Shown here one piece after another: positions 1 to 6,738 of a stretch of DNA of 7,984 nucleotides. Numbering within the stretch: the stretch's first letter is position 1; every line of letters begins with the position of its first letter. This stretch comes from Puniceicoccales bacterium (GTDB taxonomy: Bacteria > Verrucomicrobiota > Verrucomicrobiia > Opitutales > LL51). The stretch spans positions 1 through 7,984 of the forward strand of contig JAIRXD010000034.1 of assembly GCA_031268545.1 (NCBI GenBank). The letters are read 5' to 3'. The notes below the pieces were generated by a model. It did no database searches, was not told the DNA's origin, and saw only the letters and a list, made by a program, of their open reading frames with translations. Position numbers and translations under genes: made by a program.

Positions 1-2154
1 AATTGCAGCACGATAAAAGGTACCATAGAGGACGATTATGGTATGATAATCTCACCAATCAAATCCTCCGACGATGGCATTTACTGGAAAGATTCCAATT
101 ATTATCATTTCTCCAAAGACCAGGACCTGGGGGAATTAATAAAGAGCTTCTGCTCTATGCAGGGTATAGACATCGTAGTGAGCGACAAAGTAAATGACAT
201 TGTGAATGGCAAATTCAGCAACGTATCCCCAAAGCAGTTTTGGCATGATATGACCCAGGCCTATGGATTGGTATGGTTCTTCGATGGCAGTATTTTGTAC
301 GTATATAAAGGCAACGAAATCATGTCAAAAGTTTGGAAAATGAGCTCAGATGAAATGCGCTCTCTGGCAAAGGTCATGGGCCAACTGAAGTTTTCCAGTT
401 CAAATTTTTCATTTAGACCAATGGAGAAATCCGGCATATTGGTCGTAAGCTGCCCACCAAAATTAATGGAAGTGATTTCTGATCTGTCAGAAAAAATAAT
501 CGTCGAGCGCATGACCGATGTCTATGATATAAAATCCTTCCGGCTAAAAAACGCCTGGGCCTACGATATGTCATTTAATTACAAGAGCGGCTCCGTGACC
601 ATTCCCGGAGTTGCCACCATGTTGCAAGCTATATTATATAACAATCCAGGGGCCATTGGCGAGACAAATATAGGGATATCTAGCGATAAAAAAAATCCCC
701 ATAAGGCCACTGGAGTAAAGGATTTAACGGATAATTGCAATTATTTCAAATCCGACGATGACAAATCAAAGCAGGATAACAAAATCAGTCCCAGGCCCGC
801 TTCCAATGAAAACAAATCCGCCGAAAACAAAAATAGCAATGATAATAACGCAAAAGTTGAAAAAAGCTGGAAAGACATATTTATAACCTATGATTCCAGG
901 CTAAACGCAGTCATCGTAAAAGCCAAAAAACAGGACATGGAATTGCTGGGAAGCCTCATTACCCAGCTGGATGTTCCCCAGCAGGCCATAAGAATCGATG
1001 TAGCCATAATAGATATCCGCAAAGGTATCTCCGAACGACTGGGAACAGATCTCCTAAGTCTGAAGGGTAACCGGCTGAATATTACGTTTAATCCGGCCGA
1101 CGCTAAAAAATCCCAGGCAAGTATAAACGGAATTTTTAAAAATTATACCCTAACTGCAACGCTTCAGGCCCTGGAAGAATCCGGAGATGCCCAGACTCTG
1201 GCGAGGCCATCGGTGTTAACCGTGGATAACATAGCTGCGGTAATAGATCGCTCCAATACAGTATATGTACAGGTTTCTGGCAAAGAATCCCAGGGCCTCT
1301 ACGATGTAACGGCCTCCACAAAATTGATTGTTGTCCCCCATATAATCCCCGAAGAATTCGACGAAGATGGTAATCCAAAAATAAAACTACTGGTGGAAGT
1401 GGTCGACGGGGCCATAGACAAAGATCCAAGGTTTGGCGCCACTGCAACACCAATAACCAGTACAAGTTCCATAAACACCGAAGCCATACTCTATGAAGGC
1501 CAAAGTCTTTTTATCGGCGGATATTTCCATGAACAGCACGATAAGGCCAATACCGGGATACCCCTCCTCAAGGATATACCTATCATTGGAAATATCTTCA
1601 AGAACAAAATGAACTCAAACACCATCCTGGAACGAATATATTTAATCACACCAAAGATAATAAGGATAGATGAAAACCATCCCAAAGACTATAACAGATT
1701 CTTCAATGACAGCAACCTATCCGGCGAAGCAACCATGGATCCAAAAGAATTTAATCTACTCAAGAAATACAATAAAAAAGACGATTCCCTAACCAAAGAG
1801 GAACGTCTGGCCGAAAAACAAGCTACTGACAAAAAGAATAGAAACCTGAAAAAGAAACAGAAAAAAGAAAAGAAAAAAGCACGCCGAGAAAAACGCAAAA
1901 ACAAACGGATACAGTCCAGAGAAAACCAGTTAAAAGAAAAGCAGAAAAGGAAAGAACAAAAAAAGAAGAGACGTGAAAATGAGAAGCAGGAAAAGAGGTT
2001 AAAAAATAAAGCCAGCCGAAAAGCCTCCATGAAGAATACAAAAAAACTCAAAACTCAGAAGAAGGAAAATCAAGCAAATATCAAAGCAAATGAAGAAAAA
2101 CCTGCCGAAAATAAAGTCAGTTCAAGAAAATATAAACGAAGGCATCACAAATAA
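1..2154 (+). CDS. sctC: Type III secretion outer-membrane secretin (SctC family), 5' partial, with polybasic C-terminal tail
   Basis: This protein would form the outer-membrane ring of a type III secretion injectisome. The frame is open to the left edge, and no signal peptide is visible before the first ATG (43), so the true start lies outside the window. Numbering from that ATG: an N0-like domain (about 18-90, containing HFSKDQDLGELIKSF), an N1-like domain (about 157-200, with FRLKNAWAYDMSF and PGVATML, typical of SctC), an Asn/Lys/Asp/Ser-rich linker (about 205-275), an N3-like segment (about 276-325, ending in QLDVPQQAIRIDVAIIDI), then the secretin barrel domain to about 540. The barrel has the family signature LARPSVLTVDN, VVPHIIP, and GIPLLKDIPIIGNIFKNK near its end. 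Residues about 574-703 form an unusual Lys/Arg/Glu-rich tail. Assignment to the secretin family is firm. The type III rather than type II assignment rests on the N0/N1 motifs and is likely. No other secretion gene is in the window. Confidence 0.9.
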   Translation, partial: NCSTIKGTIEDDYGMIISPIKSSDDGIYWKDSNYYHFSKDQDLGELIKSFCSMQGIDIVVSDKVNDIVNGKFSNVSPKQFWHDMTQAYGLVWFFDGSILYVYKGNEIMSKVWKMSSDEMRSLAKVMGQLKFSSSNFSFRPMEKSGILVVSCPPKLMEVISDLSEKIIVERMTDVYDIKSFRLKNAWAYDMSFNYKSGSVTIPGVATMLQAILYNNPGAIGETNIGISSDKKNPHKATGVKDLTDNCNYFKSDDDKSKQDNKISPRPASNENKSAENKNSNDNNAKVEKSWKDIFITYDSRLNAVIVKAKKQDMELLGSLITQLDVPQQAIRIDVAIIDIRKGISERLGTDLLSLKGNRLNITFNPADAKKSQASINGIFKNYTLTATLQALEESGDAQTLARPSVLTVDNIAAVIDRSNTVYVQVSGKESQGLYDVTASTKLIVVPHIIPEEFDEDGNPKIKLLVEVVDGAIDKDPRFGATATPITSTSSINTEAILYEGQSLFIGGYFHEQHDKANTGIPLLKDIPIIGNIFKNKMNSNTILERIYLITPKIIRIDENHPKDYNRFFNDSNLSGEATMDPKEFNLLKKYNKKDDSLTKEERLAEKQATDKKNRNLKKKQKKEKKKARREKRKNKRIQSRENQLKEKQKRKEQKKKRRENEKQEKRLKNKASRKASMKNTKKLKTQKKENQANIKANEEKPAENKVSSRKYKRRHHK
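1762..2151 (+). other. Lysine/arginine-rich C-terminal extension of the secretin
   Basis: About 130 codons after the end of the secretin barrel are dominated by AAA, AAG, GAA, CGN and CAG codons, giving runs such as KKKQKKEKKKARREKRKNK. The coding strand here is almost pure purine. Many segments would form a highly charged helix or coiled coil, and the end (RKYKRRHHK) is strongly basic. Known type III secretins end in a short S-domain that binds a pilotin lipoprotein, and this tail is far longer and more basic. It could bind peptidoglycan, lipopolysaccharide or nucleic acid, but nothing in the sequence decides this. It is in frame with the barrel, with no stop between. Confidence 0.8.
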
Positions 2155-2222
2155 TTGCAAAGTCTTGAACATATTCATCAATATATGCTTGCCTTTTAAT
2201 GTCTAACCTGATCATATCGGAC

Positions 2223-2227
2223 AGAGG
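2223..2227 (+). promoter_or_regulatory. Shine-Dalgarno site of the TPR gene
   Basis: AGAGG lies five bases before the ATG at 2233. It is the clearest ribosome-binding site in the window and supports that start. Confidence 0.6.
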
Positions 2228-2232
2228 TTGGC

Positions 2233-2625
2233 ATGTATTTTGAAGGTATAGATTTTTACAAGAGTTTTTATGAAAGTCTCTATGCGAAAAATAAAAATTA
2301 CACCGAGATTATTTGGATATTAGCCAGATTATATTCTGCAAGCGGTGACACTCGAAAAAGCATGAAGATGGACAGGAAATGCGTTAGGCTTGATCCGACG
2401 AATCCCATGGCCCATTATAATCTCGCCTGCAGCCTGGCTTTGGCCGGTAAAAAAACCGAAGCCATTACAGAAATACAGCGAGCGATAGAGCTTGGATATA
2501 ATGATCGACAATGGTTTAACGATGATACCGATCTGGATTCATTGAGAAATTGTCAACGATTCAAAGACCTTATCTCTGGCAAGAAGATGGGCGCGCCGAA
2601 ATCATGCAACAAACAGACCAGCTGA
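2233..2625 (+). CDS. Small tetratricopeptide-repeat (TPR) protein
   Basis: A 130-residue soluble protein with no signal peptide. Two TPR-like helical hairpins are visible: about 26-58 (IIWILARLYSASGDTRKSM, then VRLDPTN) and about 59-92 (PMAHYNLACSLALAGKKTEA, then IQRAIELG). The second has the typical small and aromatic residue pattern and the DPTNP turn. The C-terminal block DTDLDSLRNCQRFKDLI is a common ending of bacterial TPR proteins, where a final partial repeat caps the solenoid. TPRs mediate protein-protein contacts, and the partner is unknown. The gene starts 78 bases after the secretin gene on the same strand, so it may be co-transcribed with it. A type III chaperone of the SycD class usually has three TPRs and is somewhat longer, so that role is possible but unsupported. 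Confidence 0.8.
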   Translation: MYFEGIDFYKSFYESLYAKNKNYTEIIWILARLYSASGDTRKSMKMDRKCVRLDPTNPMAHYNLACSLALAGKKTEAITEIQRAIELGYNDRQWFNDDTDLDSLRNCQRFKDLISGKKMGAPKSCNKQTS

Positions 2626-3806
2626 TCTTATCACGGCACATGTTTAAATATGACTCCCTACGCTGCGCGCTGCAAGGCGTTGTAGATGTGGAGTTTAGGA
2701 CGTTTATACTGCTCATAGCAATCAGGCAATTTCACATGCCAACCGAAATGAAGGCATTGCTCGAAACCGTCGGCCTTTCGGGCATGCTTTTGGCACCGAT
2801 AACCCAAAAGTTAACCGGCCATTCGGGCCTCAAGATATCAACAGTGTGCTGTATCTTCTTCCTAATCATATCCATAGCCGTCCTACTGTCTGCGTTTTCC
2901 AACCATTGGCAGACCTATCTGATATTTGCTGCCATTTCTCGGTTCATTTATAAACAACCACCGGCCATCATAATAGACATCTACGACCAAAACTACACAA
3001 AAGAAGAGAGAGGCACCCGGCTTAGCCTTTCGATGATCTTCATGGCAATTTCAGGATTGGTCTTTTCAAAAATAAGCAGCATATTACTAGACAAAGACTT
3101 AGCAAATTTTAGGGTGGTGCTTGCCATTGCGGCAGTGGCTGCTCTGCTCTGCGCCCTGAGTTTTTTTAAAGTACCATCAAGGCCGTTGATTAAACCGGAT
3201 CGCAAATCCCTATTCGAGAATTTTCACCTGGTCTATAGGGACAAACTTTTTGGATATATCCTGTTTTGCTGGGCATTGGTCGGAATCGCCAATCAGATGA
3301 CAATGCCACTGCGCATTGAATATTTGGCCAACGAAAAATATGGCATTAATTTTTCCAACAAGACCCTGACATACCTAGCGGTAATTATACCAACAGCTTC
3401 GCGAATCGTCAGTTCATATTTTTGGGGACGGATTTTTGATAAGCTTAAATTTGTGCCAATGAAACAGTTAGTAAACGTCTGCCATTTGATAGGCGTACCT
3501 CTATTTCTGTTAACCAAGGATCCATTCCTTCTTGGCCTAGCCAGTGTATTTCTTGGCCTAGCCTATGGAGGTGGCGTAATTGCCTGGAGCCTTTGGGTTA
3601 CCAAAGTAGCCCCAAGCAACAAGTTAAGTGAATACACCAGCGTTGATCTAGCAATGGGTGGCCTGAAAAATTTTATATCACCGGGCATTGGATATTTTTT
3701 ATTGACCCACACAAACCCTGCCACGGTTGGAAAAATATCATTTATAATGATTTTGACAGGAATGATAGGTTTCCATTTTATTGGAAAATTTTCTAGATTG
3801 AGGTAA
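2604..3806 (+). CDS. Major facilitator superfamily (MFS) transporter
   Basis: An inner-membrane transporter of about 400 residues with roughly twelve hydrophobic segments in two groups of six. Numbered from the ATG at 2604, they begin near residue 30, and a central cytoplasmic loop runs from about 185 to 210 (KVPSRPLIKPDRKSLFENFH). The loop between helices 8 and 9 contains FWGRIFDKLKF, which resembles the MFS motif-A loop (G-x-x-x-D-R/K-x). The substrate cannot be read from the sequence. Start choice is uncertain. ATG 2604 overlaps the TPR stop by 22 bases, which suggests translational coupling; ATG 2640 lies 14 bases after that stop; a TTG at 2550 is also in frame but would overlap the TPR gene by 76 bases. 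None has a good ribosome-binding site. Helix 10 holds a short internal duplication (LLGLASVFLGLAYG). Confidence 0.85.
   Translation: MQQTDQLILSRHMFKYDSLRCALQGVVDVEFRTFILLIAIRQFHMPTEMKALLETVGLSGMLLAPITQKLTGHSGLKISTVCCIFFLIISIAVLLSAFSNHWQTYLIFAAISRFIYKQPPAIIIDIYDQNYTKEERGTRLSLSMIFMAISGLVFSKISSILLDKDLANFRVVLAIAAVAALLCALSFFKVPSRPLIKPDRKSLFENFHLVYRDKLFGYILFCWALVGIANQMTMPLRIEYLANEKYGINFSNKTLTYLAVIIPTASRIVSSYFWGRIFDKLKFVPMKQLVNVCHLIGVPLFLLTKDPFLLGLASVFLGLAYGGGVIAWSLWVTKVAPSNKLSEYTSVDLAMGGLKNFISPGIGYFLLTHTNPATVGKISFIMILTGMIGFHFIGKFSRLR
3529..3563 (+). repeat. 14-base direct repeat with 21-base period inside the MFS gene
   Basis: TTCTTGGCCTAGCC occurs at 3529-3542 and again at 3550-3563. It encodes the repeated LGLA in the tenth membrane helix. 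The copies are in phase, so this looks like a small in-frame duplication within a helix of simple composition. Confidence 0.7.
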
Positions 3807-3823
3807 TTTTCAATGATCAATAT

Positions 3824-3852
3824 TTAAAATTATCTTGCATCTTTGCTAAAAT
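3824..3852 (+). promoter_or_regulatory. Possible promoter for pheT
   Basis: TTAAAA (3824-3829) and TAAAAT (3847-3852) are separated by 17 bases and sit in the 69-base gap after the MFS gene. The -10-like element ends 23 bases before the GTG at 3876. The region is AT-rich, so chance matches are easy, and the call is weak. If real, it places the TTG at 3843 upstream of the transcript and supports the GTG start. Confidence 0.3.
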
Positions 3853-3875
3853 TTAAGACAAAGTTCCGGCAGATA

Positions 3876-5765
3876 GTGAAAATAAATTTAAAGTGGCTAA
3901 AGAGGTTTATCGACATTGATGCTACAAAAAATGAACTAGCAGAAGCACTTACTAACCTAGGCCTTGAGGTAGAGTCGATTTCTGGTATGGAAATAAATCC
4001 CCAGGATAGCCTTGTGGTCGGTGAGATAATAAAAATAGATAAACACCCTAACGCGGATCGACTTAGCCTCTGCGAAGTGATTGTAGATGAAAATGATACA
4101 CGGCAAATCGTCTGTGGCGCGAAAAATTTCAAGCTAAACGATCGTGTCCCAGTTGCGTTACCAGGAACCATACTTCCGGATGGAACTAGGATAAAAAAAT
4201 CTAATCTAAGAGGTGTTTCATCGGATGGTATGATGTGCAGCGGCAAGGAGTTAGGGTTAACGAATGATCACTCTGGGTTGTTGATTTTGGAAAAAAATAC
4301 ACCCATTGGTAAAAAATTTCATGAGCTATTTGACTGCGATGACATCACCTTCGAGTTAAAATTGACGGCCAATAGAGGCGATGTCCTTTGTCACTATGGT
4401 ATTGCGCGAGAACTATCTGCTTATTATAATATACCCCTTAAACCACCGGAGCTTTCAAAACCCATTCCGGCGACCGATAAAAATTCACTCTCAGTGGAAA
4501 TAACTTCGGATTGTTGCAAATATTATTCGGCTTGGAAAATCTCCGGAGTTAGAGTTGAAGCTTCACCGGATTGGTTGATCCGAGACCTCAAGTCCATCGG
4601 AGTGAACAACATAAATAATGTGGTAGATATAACCAATTGGATCATGTTTTCCTTTGGACAGCCACTTCACGCCTTCGATCTATCCAAAATAACCGGTAAT
4701 AAAGTAATTGTGCGTCGGGCCAAAGATGGGGAAAAAATTATCACGTTGGATTCGATTGAGCATGCGATGGATAGCAATGACACGGTTATTGCTGATGTGG
4801 ATAAAACTCTGGCCCTGGCCGGCATAATGGGCGGAAGTGATTCCTGTATAGATACTAACACTACGGATATCTTTCTTGAAAGCGCCTATTTCGATGCGAC
4901 CAAGGTTTATCTGACGGCCAGAAAACTTGGGCTTAGCACCGACAGCTCCTATCGCTATGTCCGAGAAATAGACTCCGATTTTACTCAACAAGCTGGAGCC
5001 TTGGCAGTCAACATGATAACGAAAATATGCGGCGGCAAATTTCAGGAACCATGTCTGGTCATGGACAATGGTCGAAGGGTATCTGTAGCCATAGATCTCA
5101 AAGTTGATTTTGTCAAAAAAATCCTCGGATTCGGCATAAATATAGATGAAATTTTATCCATATTAAAACGCCTACAATATACGATCATCGAACAAATAAA
5201 TGATAACATAAGAGTGTCTGTACCAACGTTCCGCTGGGAAATAACAAGGCCCATCGATCTGGTTGAAGAAATTCTTCGGATATATGGAACAGACCGGATT
5301 CCAAAGACACAGCTCGTTACGGAAGTTTCTGATAGAAAACCAGATAGAATTTCAGAATTTATTAAAAATTCAGGAAATTTCCTGGCAAACAACAATTTTA
5401 ACGAATGTTATAATTATACACTTTGCCGTGCCGATGATGTGGAATGCGGCACCGATTCCAGCGACAGGTTAAAATTGGCGAATCCGTTGTTGGATGATCA
5501 AACTCATTTGAGATCATCGTTGCTACCCGGGCTACTAAAGACTATCAGATACAACATTCAGAATAGCAATAACGTCCAGCGGCTGTTTGAGATAGGAAAC
5601 GTATTCCATTACAAAGATGCTGTTCTGACCGAAGCTCTATCGGTGGCATTTGTAATTTTAACCGAAAGCTTCGAAAGATCCTGGTTACAACACCAAAAGC
5701 CAGATTTTTATGAGGCCAAACGATTAATATCTAGAGTTTTCAAATTGGCAGAAATTTCCCAATAA
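3876..5765 (+). CDS. pheT: Phenylalanine--tRNA ligase beta subunit, N-terminal 629 residues, ended by an in-frame TAA
   Basis: PheT pairs with PheS as an alpha2-beta2 enzyme that charges tRNA-Phe in the cytoplasm; the beta chain binds tRNA and edits mis-charged tyrosine. The start is taken at GTG 3876 because family members begin with this pattern (here VKINLKWLKRFID). A TTG at 3843 would add 11 atypical residues. Visible parts: B1 helices, an EMAP-like tRNA-binding OB fold (about 40-150, with HPNADRL and QIVCGAKN), the B3/B4 editing domain (about 200-400, with NNVVDITNW, QPLHAFD, GIMGG and LESAYFD), B5 (about 408-478, VPTFRWEITRPIDLVEEILR), and most of the synthetase-like core up to the stop at codon 630. 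The usual ERGVD after SYR is replaced by VREID. A complete PheT is about 800 residues, so this frame lacks the end of the core and the FDX-ACB domain, which follow in the same frame. Confidence 0.9.
   Translation: MKINLKWLKRFIDIDATKNELAEALTNLGLEVESISGMEINPQDSLVVGEIIKIDKHPNADRLSLCEVIVDENDTRQIVCGAKNFKLNDRVPVALPGTILPDGTRIKKSNLRGVSSDGMMCSGKELGLTNDHSGLLILEKNTPIGKKFHELFDCDDITFELKLTANRGDVLCHYGIARELSAYYNIPLKPPELSKPIPATDKNSLSVEITSDCCKYYSAWKISGVRVEASPDWLIRDLKSIGVNNINNVVDITNWIMFSFGQPLHAFDLSKITGNKVIVRRAKDGEKIITLDSIEHAMDSNDTVIADVDKTLALAGIMGGSDSCIDTNTTDIFLESAYFDATKVYLTARKLGLSTDSSYRYVREIDSDFTQQAGALAVNMITKICGGKFQEPCLVMDNGRRVSVAIDLKVDFVKKILGFGINIDEILSILKRLQYTIIEQINDNIRVSVPTFRWEITRPIDLVEEILRIYGTDRIPKTQLVTEVSDRKPDRISEFIKNSGNFLANNNFNECYNYTLCRADDVECGTDSSDRLKLANPLLDDQTHLRSSLLPGLLKTIRYNIQNSNNVQRLFEIGNVFHYKDAVLTEALSVAFVILTESFERSWLQHQKPDFYEAKRLISRVFKLAEISQ
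5763..5765 (+). other. pheT: Premature in-frame stop codon (TAA) in pheT
   Basis: TAA interrupts the pheT frame between CAA and CCC. The same frame is open for a further 174 codons and encodes the rest of the protein, so no frameshift is involved. A single C-to-T change from CAA, or one change from AAA or GAA, would create it. Confidence 0.9.
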
Positions 5766-6290
5766 CCCATTTTTTCTCAATTAGATGATAAATTTTGGCA
5801 AAAAAAATATTCAGCCGGCGACACGACCAAAGATTCTTATTTCTTGAAAGTTGGCTATGTGGATTATAAAATATGCAATTTACATAAAATAACCTTGCCA
5901 GTCATTGCTGCCGAATTTGTTGCTGATTTTTCAATAATTAATAACAATCCCAAGGTCTGTCGCTATGAAAAATTTTCTCAATTACCGAAAGCTTTGCGTG
6001 ACCTTTCATTGCTGGTAGATAAATCCGAACCTGTTGCTGCTGTGATAGATAAACTGAATACTATTGCTAAGGCCGCCTGTGACGACACATTTTTCATAGA
6101 GAAAATAAATCTTTTTGATATTTACACCGGCGAAGAGATAGCATCCGGCTCAAAGAGCATCTCATTTGAACTTAGTTTCCGTCCCATCGAAAAAACTTTG
6201 GAAGCCGAAGTGATCAACGAAGCCTTTGAAAAAGTACAGATGATCATCGAAAAAAATACACCATACTCAGTCCGAAGGGAAAGTAAGTAA
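5766..6290 (+). pseudogene. pheT: C-terminal part of pheT (end of core plus FDX-ACB domain), downstream of the in-frame stop
   Basis: These 174 codons continue the pheT frame exactly and end in TAA at 6288-6290. Counting the stop as codon 630, residues 631-696 complete the synthetase-like core (KFWQKKYSAGD, then LPVIAAEFVADF, matching the family's region before the last domain). Residues about 697-800 form the FDX-ACB (ferredoxin-fold anticodon-binding) domain, with LPKALRDLSLLVD, INLFDIYTGEEIASGSKSIS and LSFRPIEKTLEAEVI, all typical. Length and spacing match a full PheT of about 804 residues. This piece has no ATG of its own; the first plausible restart is TTG 5844, with no ribosome-binding site before it, and it would omit part of the core. 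The sequence is well preserved after the stop, so the interruption is recent, is read through, or is a sequencing error. Confidence 0.85.
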
Positions 6291-6332
6291 ATTTCAAAAA
6301 TCATAATCATAGGAGCTAAATAGAATCCGAGG

Positions 6333-6405
<73 letters not shown>

Positions 6406-6413
6406 CTGTTAAA

Positions 6414-6443
6414 TGACTTGTAGTTTGCTCTACAACAAAGTCA
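6414..6443. repeat. Imperfect inverted repeat upstream of tRNA-Phe
   Basis: TGACTTGTAG (6414-6423) and CTACAACAAAGTCA (6430-6443) can pair around a TTTGCT loop, with a few unpaired bases on one side. There is no T-run after the stem on either strand, so it does not look like a terminator. It lies just upstream of the tRNA. Confidence 0.5.
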
Positions 6444-6444
6444 A
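6417..6444 (-). promoter_or_regulatory. Possible promoter of tRNA-Phe
   Basis: On the minus strand TTGACT (plus-strand 6439-6444) is a good -35 match. TACAAG (6417-6422) is a fair -10 match after a 16-base spacer. The tRNA 5' end is 11 bases beyond the -10, giving a very short leader. The -10 match is only four of six. Confidence 0.35.
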
Positions 6445-6525
6445 TGACTTTTATGCCTATGCATTGCATTGTATATCGAGAAATAGAAATATATCAAACA
6501 CGTACATCTCTGGGTTAAATAAAAA

Positions 6526-6738
6526 TTACAAAATCGCGATAGTATACAAAGGATTGCCAATTCCTATTCCCTGCAACAGCAAATAACCAGTTAAAATCTC
6601 TAAAAAACCTACTAAAGCCCACGGATAGGAGCTCTGGTTAATTTCCCAGAAGCCCCTATTTAATCCCGTAGATTCTACAGATGGTATAGCCAAAAATCTT
6701 AGCGAGTTATACAGTAATTGGAAGTTACCCCTGACTGG
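6526..6738 (-). pseudogene. Possible 3' remnant of a small membrane-protein gene
   Basis: One minus-strand frame is open for 70 codons before TAA (6526-6528), bounded upstream by a TAG at 6739-6741 that lies inside the orphan gene. Its translation looks like protein rather than noise: an amphipathic start (NFQLLYNSLRFLAIPSV), then NRGFWEINQSSYPW, then a hydrophobic stretch (ALVGFLEILTGYLLLQGIGI). The pattern of a helix with a Glu, then Gly and a run of Leu, resembles part of DoxX-like membrane proteins, but the match is by eye and loose. There is no ATG or GTG; a TTG at 6691-6693 would give 55 residues, with no ribosome-binding site. It could be the surviving end of a gene whose front was replaced by the orphan gene, or a chance frame. 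Confidence 0.3.

Larger units (their letters stand above)
6406..6724. other. Spacer between tRNA-Phe and the orphan gene
   Basis: This 319-base stretch has no complete gene. Near the tRNA it holds an imperfect hairpin and a possible tRNA promoter. From 6526 upward it holds a coding-like open frame on the minus strand, described separately. The part between about 6445 and 6525 is AT-rich, and I see nothing recognisable in it. I find no clear rho-independent terminator for the orphan gene. Confidence 0.6.

Noticed and set aside
1689..2051. Minus-strand phenylalanine/serine-rich open frames opposite the secretin tail
   Set aside because: They are the complement of the lysine codons (TTT, TTC, CTT) of the real gene; the biased composition explains their openness.
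2550..2603. TTG at 2550 as the start of the MFS transporter
   Set aside because: It would overlap the TPR gene by 76 bases and add a non-hydrophobic, atypical leader; ATG 2604 or 2640 is more natural.
3784..3811. Terminator after the MFS gene
   Set aside because: GAAAATT and AATTTTC can pair, but the stem is AT-rich, the loop is 14 bases, and no T-run follows.
3843..3875. TTG at 3843 as the start of pheT
   Set aside because: It adds 11 residues before the family-typical beginning (VKINLKWLKRF) and lies upstream of the -10-like TAAAAT. GTG 3876 fits the family better.
5763..5765. TAA reassigned to an amino acid in this organism
   Set aside because: The secretin, MFS, pheT and orphan frames all end in TAA at sensible lengths, so TAA acts as a normal stop.
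5763..5843. Frameshift or selenocysteine/pyrrolysine recoding at the pheT interruption
   Set aside because: Both halves are in the same frame, so there is no frameshift. TAA is not used for selenocysteine (TGA) or pyrrolysine (TAG).
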